53,314 nt of DNA from Bradyrhizobium sp. Its GTDB lineage: Bacteria > Pseudomonadota > Alphaproteobacteria > Rhizobiales > Xanthobacteraceae. Below the pieces are notes generated by a model. It was not told the DNA's origin, did not search any database, and saw only the letters and a list, made by a program, of their open reading frames with translations. The DNA lies in contig NZ_JAUSLT010000142.1 of the NCBI RefSeq assembly GCF_030646015.1, positions 1-53,314 of the forward strand. Reading direction: 5' to 3'. This document shows positions 17,225 through 24,986 of this stretch, one piece after another. Numbering within the stretch: position 1 is the stretch's first letter; each line of letters begins with the position of its first letter. The position numbers were made by a program, and so were the translations under genes.

Positions 17225-18034
17225 ATGACAAAAACGGTACAGACATTGCCGGCCGAGGCCGGCGGCACTGACATCACGCGGTTCAACGCACTGCGTCACG
17301 GGGTGCTGTCGCGCTATACGATCCTGCCCTGGGAGAGTGCCGACGAATACCAGGCCGTTGTGGAGGCGCTGGTGGCCGAACATCGTCCGCAGGGCCCGAC
17401 AGAGGAGCACCTGGTCGAGGAGATCGCCGGCATCCTCTGGCGCAAGCGGAGGCTTCGCCTTGCTGAGGCCGCTGCCCATCGGCGCGGGTTGGAGGGCACC
17501 CTGGCGTCCTACCGCGAGACGGTAAAGATGGCACTGGTCCATCTCGATACCTCTGGCCAGTCCGAGCGCGTGGTGGACGCCATACGGGCCACGGTGGCGG
17601 ATACCCAGGAGGATATGACGGACATGGCAGCGGACGAGGCCATGACCCGCGATGCTCTCCAGCTGCTTGGTTCCAAGCGAAACGACGCCTACGAGGCCGC
17701 CTTGGCGGCGTTGCGCGAGGATACACAAGTTTGGTGGGCGGATACGCTCGCCAACGATCCAGAGGAACTTGGCGCAGGCAAAGAGCCAGCCACCGCCGAT
17801 GTCGAGGGCCTGCGCCGCTTCCTCGAAGCCGAGGTGCTGCCGTGGTTCGAAAACCGGCAAAAGGAATTGGCCAACCGGCCGTTGATCCGCGAGCAGGCGT
17901 TCGGCGACGCGCTCGATCCTAACAAGCTGGAGCGGCTTGGACGCTACGAGGTACACCTCGACCGCAAGCTCGAACGGATGCTTACCATGCTGCTGCGGCT
18001 CAAGGACCTCCGGCGTTCTGTCGTCGAGGGTTGA
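17225..18034 (+). CDS. Conserved hypothetical protein, mostly helical
   Basis: This is a 269-residue cytosolic protein of unknown function. It opens with the segment FNALRHGVLSRYTILPWE, typical of a family of rhizobial island proteins, and continues as charged amphipathic helices with coiled-coil character (EEIAGILWRKRRLRLAEAAA). The C-terminus (LDPNKLERLGRYEVHLDRKL) is also helical. There is no signal, membrane segment or catalytic motif. It is the last gene of the plus-strand replication-like module. Confidence 0.7.
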   Translation: MTKTVQTLPAEAGGTDITRFNALRHGVLSRYTILPWESADEYQAVVEALVAEHRPQGPTEEHLVEEIAGILWRKRRLRLAEAAAHRRGLEGTLASYRETVKMALVHLDTSGQSERVVDAIRATVADTQEDMTDMAADEAMTRDALQLLGSKRNDAYEAALAALREDTQVWWADTLANDPEELGAGKEPATADVEGLRRFLEAEVLPWFENRQKELANRPLIREQAFGDALDPNKLERLGRYEVHLDRKLERMLTMLLRLKDLRRSVVEG

Positions 18035-18354
18035 TCCGTTTGGCAAAAAGCAGGCCGGGTGCACGGGGGCAATCCTTGCCGGTATCGTGGGCGGGAGGGC
18101 GAGGGCGGCGGCGGGCCTGCTCATCAGTTTATGGGTCCCAGGTTCGGTTGCCCCGGTTACAAATCTATGTCGGCTTTCGGGATAAGACCGGAAGTGGCCG
18201 GCTGGGGGCCAAAACGACGCGAATGACCCAGAGCGGAAGTAGTCGGGCTGTTTCCGGTGAGCAGCTTTTAGTTGATCCATCTCAATGTCGCGCAGCACAG
18301 GTGGCTTATTCGGTTTGTGCTTTGTGCGCAGTCCTAAGTGAGGAGCCACGTCTC
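18035..18354. repeat. Gene-free stretch with dispersed repeat remnant
   Basis: This 320-nt gap holds no credible gene. Positions 18165-18250 resemble a dispersed intergenic repeat (tail GACGCGAATGACCCAGAGC, shared with 10048-10066). The DUF1254 frame can be read upstream through it without a stop, but the composition and the signal peptide at 18355 argue against that. AGTGAGGAG just before 18355 is its ribosome binding site. Confidence 0.5.
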
Positions 18355-19767
18355 ATGAAAACCGCAACCTTGAAAGCCCTCGCTTGTGCGATGGCGTTGC
18401 TCACAGTGTCATCCTTTTCATCGGCGTGCGCCCAAACCAGCATTGCACCCGCAGAGGCCCGCGCCATCGCTAAGGAAGCCTATATCTACGGCTTCCCGAT
18501 TGTGGACGGCTACCGCATCCAATACGCCTACTTCGTGGATCGCGGGAATCCTGAATTCAAAGCGCCATGGAACCAGCTCCGCAACATCCCCCGCGTCTAC
18601 ACGCCCGACGACAAGGCGGTGCAGACGCCCAACTCGGACACACCCTACTCCATGATCGGCATGGATGTACGCGCCGAACCCATAGTGCTGACCGTGCCGA
18701 CAATCGAGAAGGGGCGCTATTTCAGTATCCAACTCGTTGACCTCTACACCTTCAACTACGACTACATCGGGAGCCGCACCACCGGCAACGATGGGGGCAA
18801 TTTTCTCATCGCTGGGCCGGGCTGGAAAGGCGCGACGCCCAAGGGCGTGAAGAAGGTGATCCGGTCTGAGACCGAGTTGACGTTCGCCATCTATCGCACG
18901 CAGCTTTTCAACCCAGGCGACCTAGACAATGTGAAGAAAATCCAAGCCGGTTACAAAGCGCAGCCATTGTCGGAATATCTCGGCCAACCTGCACCTAAGG
19001 CTGCGCCAGCGATTGATTTCATCAAGCCGCTTACGCCCGATACACAGAAGACGTCGCCCGAGTTTTTCAACATCCTGAACTTCGTTCTGCAATTCTGCCC
19101 AACGAATCCGTCAGAGAAAAACCTCATGGAGCGTTTCGCCAAGATTGGCGTCGGCGCGGGAAAAACCTTTGGCGCGAGCAAACTCTCGCCTGAAATGAAG
19201 ACGGCTGTTGAACAGGGCATCGCGGACGCATGGGCTGAATTTGCGGACTTCAAGAAAAAACGATTTGATACGGGACAAGTGACCTCAGGCGATGCTTTCG
19301 GTACGCGGAAGTATTTGAAGAATAACTACCTCTACCGCATGGCCGGTGCCGTGATCGGCATCTATGGCAATTCGAAGCGGGAAGCGATGTATCCGTTCTA
19401 TTCCATCGATTCCGACAAACGGCCGCTGGTTGGGACCAACCGCTACACTTTGCGCTTTGCACCGGGCAAGCTACCGCCCGTCAACGCCTTCTGGTCGGTG
19501 ACGATGTACGAAATGCCGCAGAGCCTGCTTGTGGCCAATCCCATCAACCGCTACCTGATCAACTCGCCGATGCTACCGCAGTTACAGCGAGATGCCGACG
19601 GCGGGCTTACGTTACTTATCCAAAACGAATCACCGGGCAAGGATAAGGAGGCCAACTGGCTGCCAGCGCCGAAGGGACCGTTTGTGATGGCCTTGCGCCT
19701 CTACTGGCCGAAAGAAGAAGCACTTGACGGCAAGTGGACCGCGCCACCGCTGAAACAGCCGCAATAG
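18355..19767 (+). CDS. Exported DUF1254/DUF1214 protein
   Basis: This is a 470-residue secreted protein with a Sec signal (cleavage near SACAQ, residue 25). The N-terminal DUF1254 part contains YIYGFPIVDGYRIQYAYF and TPNSDTPYS; the C-terminal DUF1214 part contains NRYTLRFAPGKLPPVNAFWS and LYWPKEEALDGKW. These domains are widespread in proteobacterial envelopes, and the biochemical role is not settled. The gene is intact. It stands alone between two repeat remnants, so it may be an independent insert rather than part of a pathway with its neighbours. Confidence 0.9.
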   Translation: MKTATLKALACAMALLTVSSFSSACAQTSIAPAEARAIAKEAYIYGFPIVDGYRIQYAYFVDRGNPEFKAPWNQLRNIPRVYTPDDKAVQTPNSDTPYSMIGMDVRAEPIVLTVPTIEKGRYFSIQLVDLYTFNYDYIGSRTTGNDGGNFLIAGPGWKGATPKGVKKVIRSETELTFAIYRTQLFNPGDLDNVKKIQAGYKAQPLSEYLGQPAPKAAPAIDFIKPLTPDTQKTSPEFFNILNFVLQFCPTNPSEKNLMERFAKIGVGAGKTFGASKLSPEMKTAVEQGIADAWAEFADFKKKRFDTGQVTSGDAFGTRKYLKNNYLYRMAGAVIGIYGNSKREAMYPFYSIDSDKRPLVGTNRYTLRFAPGKLPPVNAFWSVTMYEMPQSLLVANPINRYLINSPMLPQLQRDADGGLTLLIQNESPGKDKEANWLPAPKGPFVMALRLYWPKEEALDGKWTAPPLKQPQ

Positions 19768-19784
19768 GTGATGGTCGCTATTGG

Positions 19785-19890
19785 CACTTAACCGACATCC
19801 CGACCGCGTTGCGCAATGTCTGCTATCGGGGGTGCATCGGACTCTTTGGGTGCATCGCGGTATCGACGCTAATGACCCACTTCAGAAGGC
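19785..19890. repeat. Diverged intergenic repeat remnant
   Basis: TTGGCACTTAACCGACATCC and GACGCTAATGACCCACTTC tie this stretch to the remnants at 10020-11052, 18165-18250 and 26365-26410. It lies directly between the DUF1254 gene and the nucleotidyltransferase/PqqD locus. Confidence 0.45.
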
Positions 19891-19958
19891 GGGTTCCAGG
19901 TTGGTCGACAACTGCCGCTCATTTTTCAACCTATCGACAGCATCGATCAAAAGGCAAC

Positions 19959-20111
19959 ATGATGACGGTCGAAGTTACCGCTGCGATCCTGAATAGTCGT
20001 GCATCGCAGTCGGTTAGGCCTTCTGCCAAAGAGATGCTACGGATCAAGTCTGGCTTACGGTTCGGGGTTTGCATTGTCCTGTCTCGTCGATTGGGTTGTT
20101 CACTGTGCTGA
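19959..20111 (+). CDS. Possible 50-residue small protein before the nucleotidyltransferase
   Basis: Tandem ATGs at 19959 and 19962, with AAAAGG a few nt upstream, open a 50-residue frame starting MMTVEVTAAILNSR and ending SRRLGCSLC. It overlaps the nucleotidyltransferase frame. It could be a real small peptide, or the original N-terminus of the nucleotidyltransferase split off by an indel near 20060-20070. It could also be chance. Confidence 0.3.
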   Translation: MMTVEVTAAILNSRASQSVRPSAKEMLRIKSGLRFGVCIVLSRRLGCSLC

Positions 20112-21045
20112 TCCGTTTGGGTCACCCGCCCGGCAGCCGCGCCGACGCTTGCTCCCGGAACGTGTCGATGAGTTGATCGAACAAGCAGATGCCCATGGCG
20201 TTCTGGGGGCGCTGCTGCAAAACTTTCCATTATTTGCGACTGACGCTGCCTTCGCGCCTGGCCGCAATGCGGCGCAGCATCGACACCGAGCAAATGCGGC
20301 TTTCTCCTTGATGCTTACCCGTGAGGCCGACGTCTTGATGGCGTGCGTCCGAGATCTGGCTGCGGCGATCGTCAAGGGTCCGGTGTTTGCCCGGACGATC
20401 TATCCAAAAGCCTCACTCCGTTGCTTTACGGATATTGACATCCTGATCGCGCCAGAAGCGCTCCCGCGCATGGATGAAGCGCTTGCCGATCGGGGATTTC
20501 GGATGGCAGAGAGCAATCCTGCTTCCGGCCCGCGGGAATGGAAATGGCTGCACCGCGACAACGACAGGGTAATGGTGGAGGTGCAAACGGATCTGATCCA
20601 CGCCGACAGTTTGCACAACGTAATGTCGTTGCCCTTCAGCGTCATCGCCGATGGTCCGGACGGACCGGCGGCCTCGCTATTGGTTGCGCTCGTGCATGGC
20701 GGCGGACATCAGTATGAGCGGTTACAGCATGTGGTTGACATTTGTCAGGCGGCGCGCGCCCTGCAGGGAGACGCCGAGGAGCGACGCTTCGAAGATCTGG
20801 TACAGGCTGCAAATGCCCGGTTTGTCGCTGTCGCAGGCCTTGCGCTCGCGCATCGTATTTTCCGCGAGCCGCGTTGTCGGGAGATCGCCCGTGCGCTTGG
20901 GCCGGTGCCTCACCAACGCCTAGCCGGCCTATTGCTTGACCAAACCGTCGTTATGTCAACTATGGATGCTCGGCGAGCGAGCCACGGTTGGCGCCGACAG
21001 GCATTTCGATGGCTGATCAAGCAGGGCGCCGCACTTGCGGCTTGA
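19999..21045 (+). CDS. Nucleotidyltransferase-family protein (NTP_transf_5 type)
   Basis: The frame encodes up to 348 residues. The core matches the nucleotidyltransferase family that accompanies PqqD-like and HprK-like proteins: AIVKGPVFARTIYPKASLRCFTDID with the metal-binding DID (FTDIDIL), then VEVQTDLIH and a helical C-terminal half. The start is unsettled. The GTG at 19999 has no good ribosome binding site, and family-like sequence begins only near residue 30 (CLVDWVVHCADPFG). A possible frameshift against the frame at 19959 is noted there. PqqD follows 87 nt later. The likely role is nucleotidylation of a peptide or sugar substrate in the modification locus. Confidence 0.75.
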   Translation: MHRSRLGLLPKRCYGSSLAYGSGFALSCLVDWVVHCADPFGSPARQPRRRLLPERVDELIEQADAHGVLGALLQNFPLFATDAAFAPGRNAAQHRHRANAAFSLMLTREADVLMACVRDLAAAIVKGPVFARTIYPKASLRCFTDIDILIAPEALPRMDEALADRGFRMAESNPASGPREWKWLHRDNDRVMVEVQTDLIHADSLHNVMSLPFSVIADGPDGPAASLLVALVHGGGHQYERLQHVVDICQAARALQGDAEERRFEDLVQAANARFVAVAGLALAHRIFREPRCREIARALGPVPHQRLAGLLLDQTVVMSTMDARRASHGWRRQAFRWLIKQGAALAA

Positions 21046-21132
21046 CTGAATTGAGGTGCGGCATCTACCGTCCAGTGCGATTTGCCAAGTTGTTTTGTCA
21101 TTCAAGTGTTTGTTTCAGCGGCGAGTGTTGCC

Positions 21133-21459
21133 ATGCCTCGTTCCGACCAGACCCCGATCCAGCGCCGTGGATTCCAGTTGGAAAAGCTGGACGGAGAAAC
21201 ATTGCTTTACCGCCACTCGGTCAAGAAGCTGATCTATCTCAACCAGAGTGCCGATGCCGTTTGGGGTCTGTGTGACGGACAACGGACCGTGCAAGAAATC
21301 ATAGAGATTCTTGTCGGCGCCTATCCGGAGGCCGCCGACATTGTTGCGGCCGACGTCCACGAGGCGCTCGACAATCTGGTTCGAGAGGGCGCATTGCGGA
21401 TGACAGACCATCCGGGTCAGACGCAATCGGGGCAGAACGGCAGTTCCGCCAAGGCCTGA
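21133..21459 (+). CDS. PqqD-like peptide chaperone
   Basis: This 108-residue protein has the PqqD/winged-helix pattern (LLYRHSVKKLIYLNQSADAVW, then GLCDGQRTVQEIIEIL, then AADVHEALDNLVREGAL). PqqD-like proteins bind leader peptides of ribosomally made, modified peptides and present them to enzymes. The tail after residue 95 is hydrophilic and low in complexity. The ATG at 21133 is the first inside the family-like sequence. The gene ends 12 nt from the end of the convergent kinase-glycosyltransferase gene, so the two transcription units face each other in one locus. Confidence 0.85.
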   Translation: MPRSDQTPIQRRGFQLEKLDGETLLYRHSVKKLIYLNQSADAVWGLCDGQRTVQEIIEILVGAYPEAADIVAADVHEALDNLVREGALRMTDHPGQTQSGQNGSSAKA

Positions 21460-21471
21460 CCTTGCCAGCGC

Positions 21472-23268
21472 TCAGGCCTCATCGGGTTCCTGCTTCAGGC
21501 GCTCGATGATCTGGCTGGCATTGGCCTGCCCCAACAAATCGCAAAAATGCGCTTCCATCTCGACTGTTGGCAAACCAAGTTCGCGGAATCCGACCAAGTA
21601 GTTCCAGATTCGATCTTCCCAGACGTTTCGGTAAGGCACGCCCATGGGGCGGTGGAAGCGGTGGATCCAGCGCAGGAATGGCAGGCAGAGTGTACGACCG
21701 CCGGCCTGCCGGAATTTCTCATGGATGTAACCCTCTTCGCCGCCAAAGCCGCGAAAAGCACCGTTGAAGCCAGGCCATGCGGCCCGGCGGCAGGCAAACA
21801 ACCCCATGCCTTGCATCGGGATGTCGAATGGCGCTGCGTTCGGATCGGCAGCCAGACCGTTATTGTCCCAAACGCCGTACATTCCGCCGCGCCACTCCGG
21901 TCGGAAATGCGTCGCGAGGCTCTTGAGGTCGTCATACAGCAGCGGCCCCTGCAGCAGGTCTGACGTGGCCGCGTTGTCGGCGAAATAGCCAAGCAGCTTC
22001 TTAAGTGCTCCCGGCAGCACGAAGACATGACAATCCATGCATAACACCAACTCACCCGAAGCCTCGTCGAAGACCCGGCCTTTCACTGCAGTTCCGGAGC
22101 GTGTCGCTTCCGGGATGTAGCGATAGTTGGGGATTTGAAGTTCGAGGGCCTTCAGCGGTCCAGCGCACGCGCCATCCGGATGATTGTCGACAACAATGAA
22201 CTCCGCTTCGGCGACAATCTCCGGATGGTACATCCTGATTGCCTGCAGCGAAAAATAGACACCGTCATAGTCGTCATAGGTCGCCATGCCGATAGTCAGT
22301 TTCGCCGAACCGCGACGCGGCGTGGGCGCGGGAATCGGATGGCGGACCGCCGGTGCGGTGGTGGTTTGCGCCGGTGCGATCGTTGATGGCACGGATACGC
22401 CGGCGAAGGCCGTCATGAACCGTCGGCCGCTATCTCCAGAGATACCGGCATCGAGCATCAAGCTGGCAAGCGTGTCGACAACACCGTCAAGTTGTTCGAA
22501 CGCTCCGTAGCGGAGTTCGATGGCAGGCACCCTGCGGGCAAGCTCGCTGATGGCGGCGAACCCTCCGTCCGCGAGGTTGCGCGCGTTGACATTGCAGCCC
22601 ATCAACCGAAAGCAGGCCTTGGCGGCGGTCAGCGGTTCAATTGTCAGCCCGGCATCCGTGATGAATGCCGGAAAGATAATCAACCCGCATAGCAGATCGG
22701 CGTCGGCTGGCGCATCCGGCCGCAGAACGAAGTTTTGGCCGACGCGAAGGCTCGGCGAGTCCGCGAATCGCGGCAGCCTGGAGATGATAATGTCTGCATC
22801 AGGCTTGAGCATGAGTGCGCGTGGAAGGCCGACGAGTGCACCGTGAGCGGTCAGAATGACAAGCTCGTCGGTTAGATAGCTAAAGCCCTTGTCGACAAGC
22901 CAGGCCGTTAGCGACGATTTGCCAGCGCCGGACAGGCCAGGAATCAGTATCGAGCGCCCGTTCCATCCGACCGCTCCAGCATGTAATGCGGTACCGGTCC
23001 TGATATGAGCCGCGAGCCTGCTGGCGACTATTTCAGACAATTGGATAAGCGCATCGGGGCGACTGAGACCGCTCATCGGCGGGAGCAGCGTACCATTTTC
23101 TTGGAGGGTGTAGCGGTCGCTCGCCTCAGCGATGACGGTCAGGATCGTGCAGGGAGGAATTGTTGACGGAACGCACGACCCGAACAGCAACCGAACATCC
23201 TGTTCCCAGTCCGTTGGCAGCCGCAGCTCGACCGATTTATCCTTGAGCGAAACAATAATGATCTTCAT
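21472..23268 (-). CDS. HprK-like kinase fused to a GalNAc-transferase-like glycosyltransferase
   Basis: This is a 598-residue two-domain protein. Residues about 1-285 resemble HPr kinase/PEPCK-type kinases: the segment LHAGAVGWNGRSILIPG leads into the P-loop GLSGAGKSS (111-119), followed by YLTDELVIL. A Thr/Ala/Pro-rich linker (294-318, containing QTTTAPA) joins a GT-A glycosyltransferase (about 322-590) with VVDNHPDG, a DCH metal motif at 412-414, GFGGEEGYIHEKF at 507-519 and WIHRFHR at 534-540. From memory, DxH, GGE and a late His in this order recall polypeptide GalNAc transferases and the galactosyltransferase C-terminal domain. A small exported Ala-Pro-Thr-rich peptide lies 90 nt upstream on the same strand. 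I infer modification of that peptide. No signal peptide or membrane segment is seen. Confidence 0.85.
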   Translation of the reverse strand: MKIIIVSLKDKSVELRLPTDWEQDVRLLFGSCVPSTIPPCTILTVIAEASDRYTLQENGTLLPPMSGLSRPDALIQLSEIVASRLAAHIRTGTALHAGAVGWNGRSILIPGLSGAGKSSLTAWLVDKGFSYLTDELVILTAHGALVGLPRALMLKPDADIIISRLPRFADSPSLRVGQNFVLRPDAPADADLLCGLIIFPAFITDAGLTIEPLTAAKACFRLMGCNVNARNLADGGFAAISELARRVPAIELRYGAFEQLDGVVDTLASLMLDAGISGDSGRRFMTAFAGVSVPSTIAPAQTTTAPAVRHPIPAPTPRRGSAKLTIGMATYDDYDGVYFSLQAIRMYHPEIVAEAEFIVVDNHPDGACAGPLKALELQIPNYRYIPEATRSGTAVKGRVFDEASGELVLCMDCHVFVLPGALKKLLGYFADNAATSDLLQGPLLYDDLKSLATHFRPEWRGGMYGVWDNNGLAADPNAAPFDIPMQGMGLFACRRAAWPGFNGAFRGFGGEEGYIHEKFRQAGGRTLCLPFLRWIHRFHRPMGVPYRNVWEDRIWNYLVGFRELGLPTVEMEAHFCDLLGQANASQIIERLKQEPDEA

Positions 23269-23358
23269 GTTTCGTCGTGGTGCTACAACAGCAAGCTGCC
23301 GGCCCTCTCATTCACGAACCGGCGCCGTTCAATCGTCAACGACGTCAACCAGCAGACT

Positions 23359-23625
23359 TTATCTGGGCGCGGGCGTTGTGGTCGTTGTGGTCGTTGTGGT
23401 CGGTGCGGCCGTTGTGGTCGGCGCAGCCGTTGTGGTGGGCGCAGCCGTTGTGGTCGGTGCGGCCGTTGTGGCCGTTGGTCCGGAAAGCGCAGCGTGCGCC
23501 GGTGCGACAATCGACTCCACGACAGGTTTTGTCCACCGGGACGGCAATGCCATCACCGTGACGACGCCACCGACGACGATCGCGATATTCTTCACGACTT
23601 CCCGGCGATTCAAATCACTGTTCAC
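23359..23625 (-). CDS. Small exported peptide with mucin-like Ala-Pro-Thr repeat tail
   Basis: The protein has 88 residues from the GTG at 23625, supported by GGAG 6 nt upstream. The N-terminus (LNRREVVKNIAIVVGGVV) has an Arg pair and a hydrophobic stretch, then the motif SRWTKPVVESIVAPAHA, with a plausible signal-peptidase site after AHA. The rest is low-complexity: APTTTA repeats, then nine Thr, then PAPR. The same hydrophobic-WTKPVV-PAHA layout occurs, as I recall, in small secreted proteins near PqqD/kinase genes. It is the first gene of the minus-strand unit with the kinase-glycosyltransferase, making it the obvious candidate substrate for O-glycosylation or phosphorylation. Confidence 0.75.
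   Translation of the reverse strand: MNSDLNRREVVKNIAIVVGGVVTVMALPSRWTKPVVESIVAPAHAALSGPTATTAAPTTTAAPTTTAAPTTTAAPTTTTTTTTTPAPR
23370..23478 (-). repeat. Tandem 18-bp and 9-bp repeats encoding the Thr-rich tail
   Basis: About four 18-bp units encoding APTTTA (consensus GCGCCGACCACAACGGCC, with third-position variation) are followed by 9-bp ACCACAACG units. They are in frame with the small peptide. The synonymous differences between units suggest the protein repeat is maintained by selection. Confidence 0.8.
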
Positions 23626-23739
23626 TGCGAACTCCAACAAAATCAACTAACCAAATCAGCCCACTAACAGGTCCTATTTTTCTATTTTATACAAGAGCTT
23701 GAAGCCTGGCGACCTCTATTATTTGCAGATATTGTTGCA

Positions 23740-24007
23740 ACAGCGGCTCGATCCTGACGCCGAGCAGTCGTTTGCCTGGGCGGATGACTACAGTCCTACC
23801 GCCAGCGTGGCCGCGACCTTCCAGATCCTGCCGGGCACGTCCTTCGTTGCGAATGGCGCATCCGCCGCCCGCGACGCCGCGCTGACGACGGTGTCCGCCG
23901 AGGTGAAATGGCGCAACGGCTTCTCGCTCGCCGGTCCCTTCGAGGGTGAATTCTCGAACGTCAGGCGCAGCCATGCCGGCAAGGGCGTCGCAAGATGCCA
24001 GTGGTGA
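23740..24007 (+). pseudogene. C-terminal fragment of an autotransporter outer-membrane protein
   Basis: The frame reads DAEQSFAWADDYSPTASVAA, then FEGEFSNVRRSHAGKG, and ends in a terminal Trp. This is the last part of an autotransporter beta-barrel of the type found in Bradyrhizobium. The N-terminal passenger and most of the barrel are absent. The fragment lies directly beside the truncated IS110-type element, whose insertion or recombination probably removed the rest. Confidence 0.7.
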
Positions 24008-24027
24008 GTGCGGTGACTTCCGAATTT

Positions 24028-24282
24028 GATGCTGTGGACGGCTCCTCCACCGGCACATCGGTGCCATGGATGTGGGCGCTGTTAAGGCTCCCACGATTCA
24101 GAGGAGCGAGCCATGCAGACGGTAACGATAATCGGTTTAGACATTGCCAAGTCAGTTTTCCAGGTTCACGGCGTTGACGCTGGCGGCCAGGTGATTGTTC
24201 GCCGGCAATTGAAGCGTCGCTATGTCCTGACGTTTTTCCAGAAGCTGCCGCCATGTCTGGTCGGTATCGAAGCCTGCGGCTC
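24028..24282 (+). mobile_element. Truncated IS110-type element (left end only)
   Basis: The left end (terminal TGTGGACGGCTCC at 24033-24045) and the first ~57 codons of the transposase (ATG at 24113; MQTVTIIGLDIAKSVFQVHG) are very similar to the complete copy at 24987-26362. Similarity stops near 24282, inside the catalytic DEDD domain, so the copy is dead. Confidence 0.85.
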
Positions 24283-24401
24283 ACCGCCGCTCAGAATTGA
24301 TCCATGTCATATCGTCGGTTGTCGCTTAGTCTTATGAGAGTTGGCGGGAAACTCACAAGCGACTTCGGTCCAAATGATGACGACGTACTCAGAGAAGCTT
24401 A

Positions 24402-24626
24402 ATGGGTTGTGGCTGCGCTATGGGTAAATTGCAGCATTACATTGACATGGAAGCACGATATCGGAAGCAAGCCGATATTGAACCCGCCAATCGTGAAAAG
24501 CATTTAGCATCTGCTGAAGCGTGGCGACGGTTGTCGGATACGGCAATCTTATTTTCCGCGACGCAAAGCGAAACGAGGGAGGTGCTGGCTACGCTTGCCA
24601 AACCAAAGATCGATAATAACGTTTAA
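24402..24626 (+). CDS. Small hypothetical protein between IS110 copies
   Basis: This is a 74-residue charged helical protein (GKLQHYIDMEARYRKQADIE, then EKHLASAEAWRRLSDTA) with no known domain. An internal ATG at 24420 is a possible alternative start, which would drop the odd MGCGCA opening. It is plausible as a gene by composition, and it resembles small rhizobial hypothetical proteins. Its location between IS copies suggests accessory DNA. Confidence 0.5.
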   Translation: MGCGCAMGKLQHYIDMEARYRKQADIEPANREKHLASAEAWRRLSDTAILFSATQSETREVLATLAKPKIDNNV

Positions 24627-24641
24627 TGGCACATCTCGGAC

Positions 24642-24878
24642 ATGGCGCAATCCGATGAACTAAAGTTTCTGCTAGCGAGAGCCTTTGACCGGGCTTGGGC
24701 TCGCTACTATCTACCGGGGCGACTAACGATTTCCCCTGACATCGCCCGGCCGGCGCTCGCGAACCACCTCGTAAGAATGGCGAGAGATGGTGTCACCGAC
24801 GAGAGTAAACTGGCCGCGAGCGGCGTCTTGCACCTGGTTTCACTCACGCCCGAAGAGCCCGGCGATTTGATTGCCTGA
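24642..24878 (+). CDS. Small hypothetical protein between IS110 copies
   Basis: This is a 78-residue protein with the pattern LARAFDRAWARYYLPGRLTI, then ARPALANHLVRMARDGVTDE, a type I recognise as common in Bradyrhizobium but without known function. It starts 15 nt after the preceding small gene and may be co-transcribed with it. No signal or membrane segment is seen. Confidence 0.6.
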   Translation: MAQSDELKFLLARAFDRAWARYYLPGRLTISPDIARPALANHLVRMARDGVTDESKLAASGVLHLVSLTPEEPGDLIA

Positions 24879-24986
24879 GTTACGGGATGCTCGCGCTTCA
24901 GGCCCGGCCGGAATCCGCCACGCCGACGCTGAGCAACGACGAATGAAGTCTTGAAATACTGCGGTGCATGAGTCTCTTCATGATGC

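Noticed and set aside
18031..18354. 108-residue N-terminal extension of the DUF1254 protein
   Set aside because: It runs through a repeat remnant and would bury the signal peptide that begins at 18355.
23370..23478. Possible CRISPR or minisatellite array
   Set aside because: Units are 18 and 9 bp with no spacers between them, and they encode an in-frame peptide repeat.
23132..23650. Plus-strand frame with long Val/Gly repeats over 23370-23478
   Set aside because: It is antisense to the Thr-rich peptide and to the start of the kinase gene. Only the minus-strand frame has a ribosome binding site, an export signal and whole-codon repeat logic.
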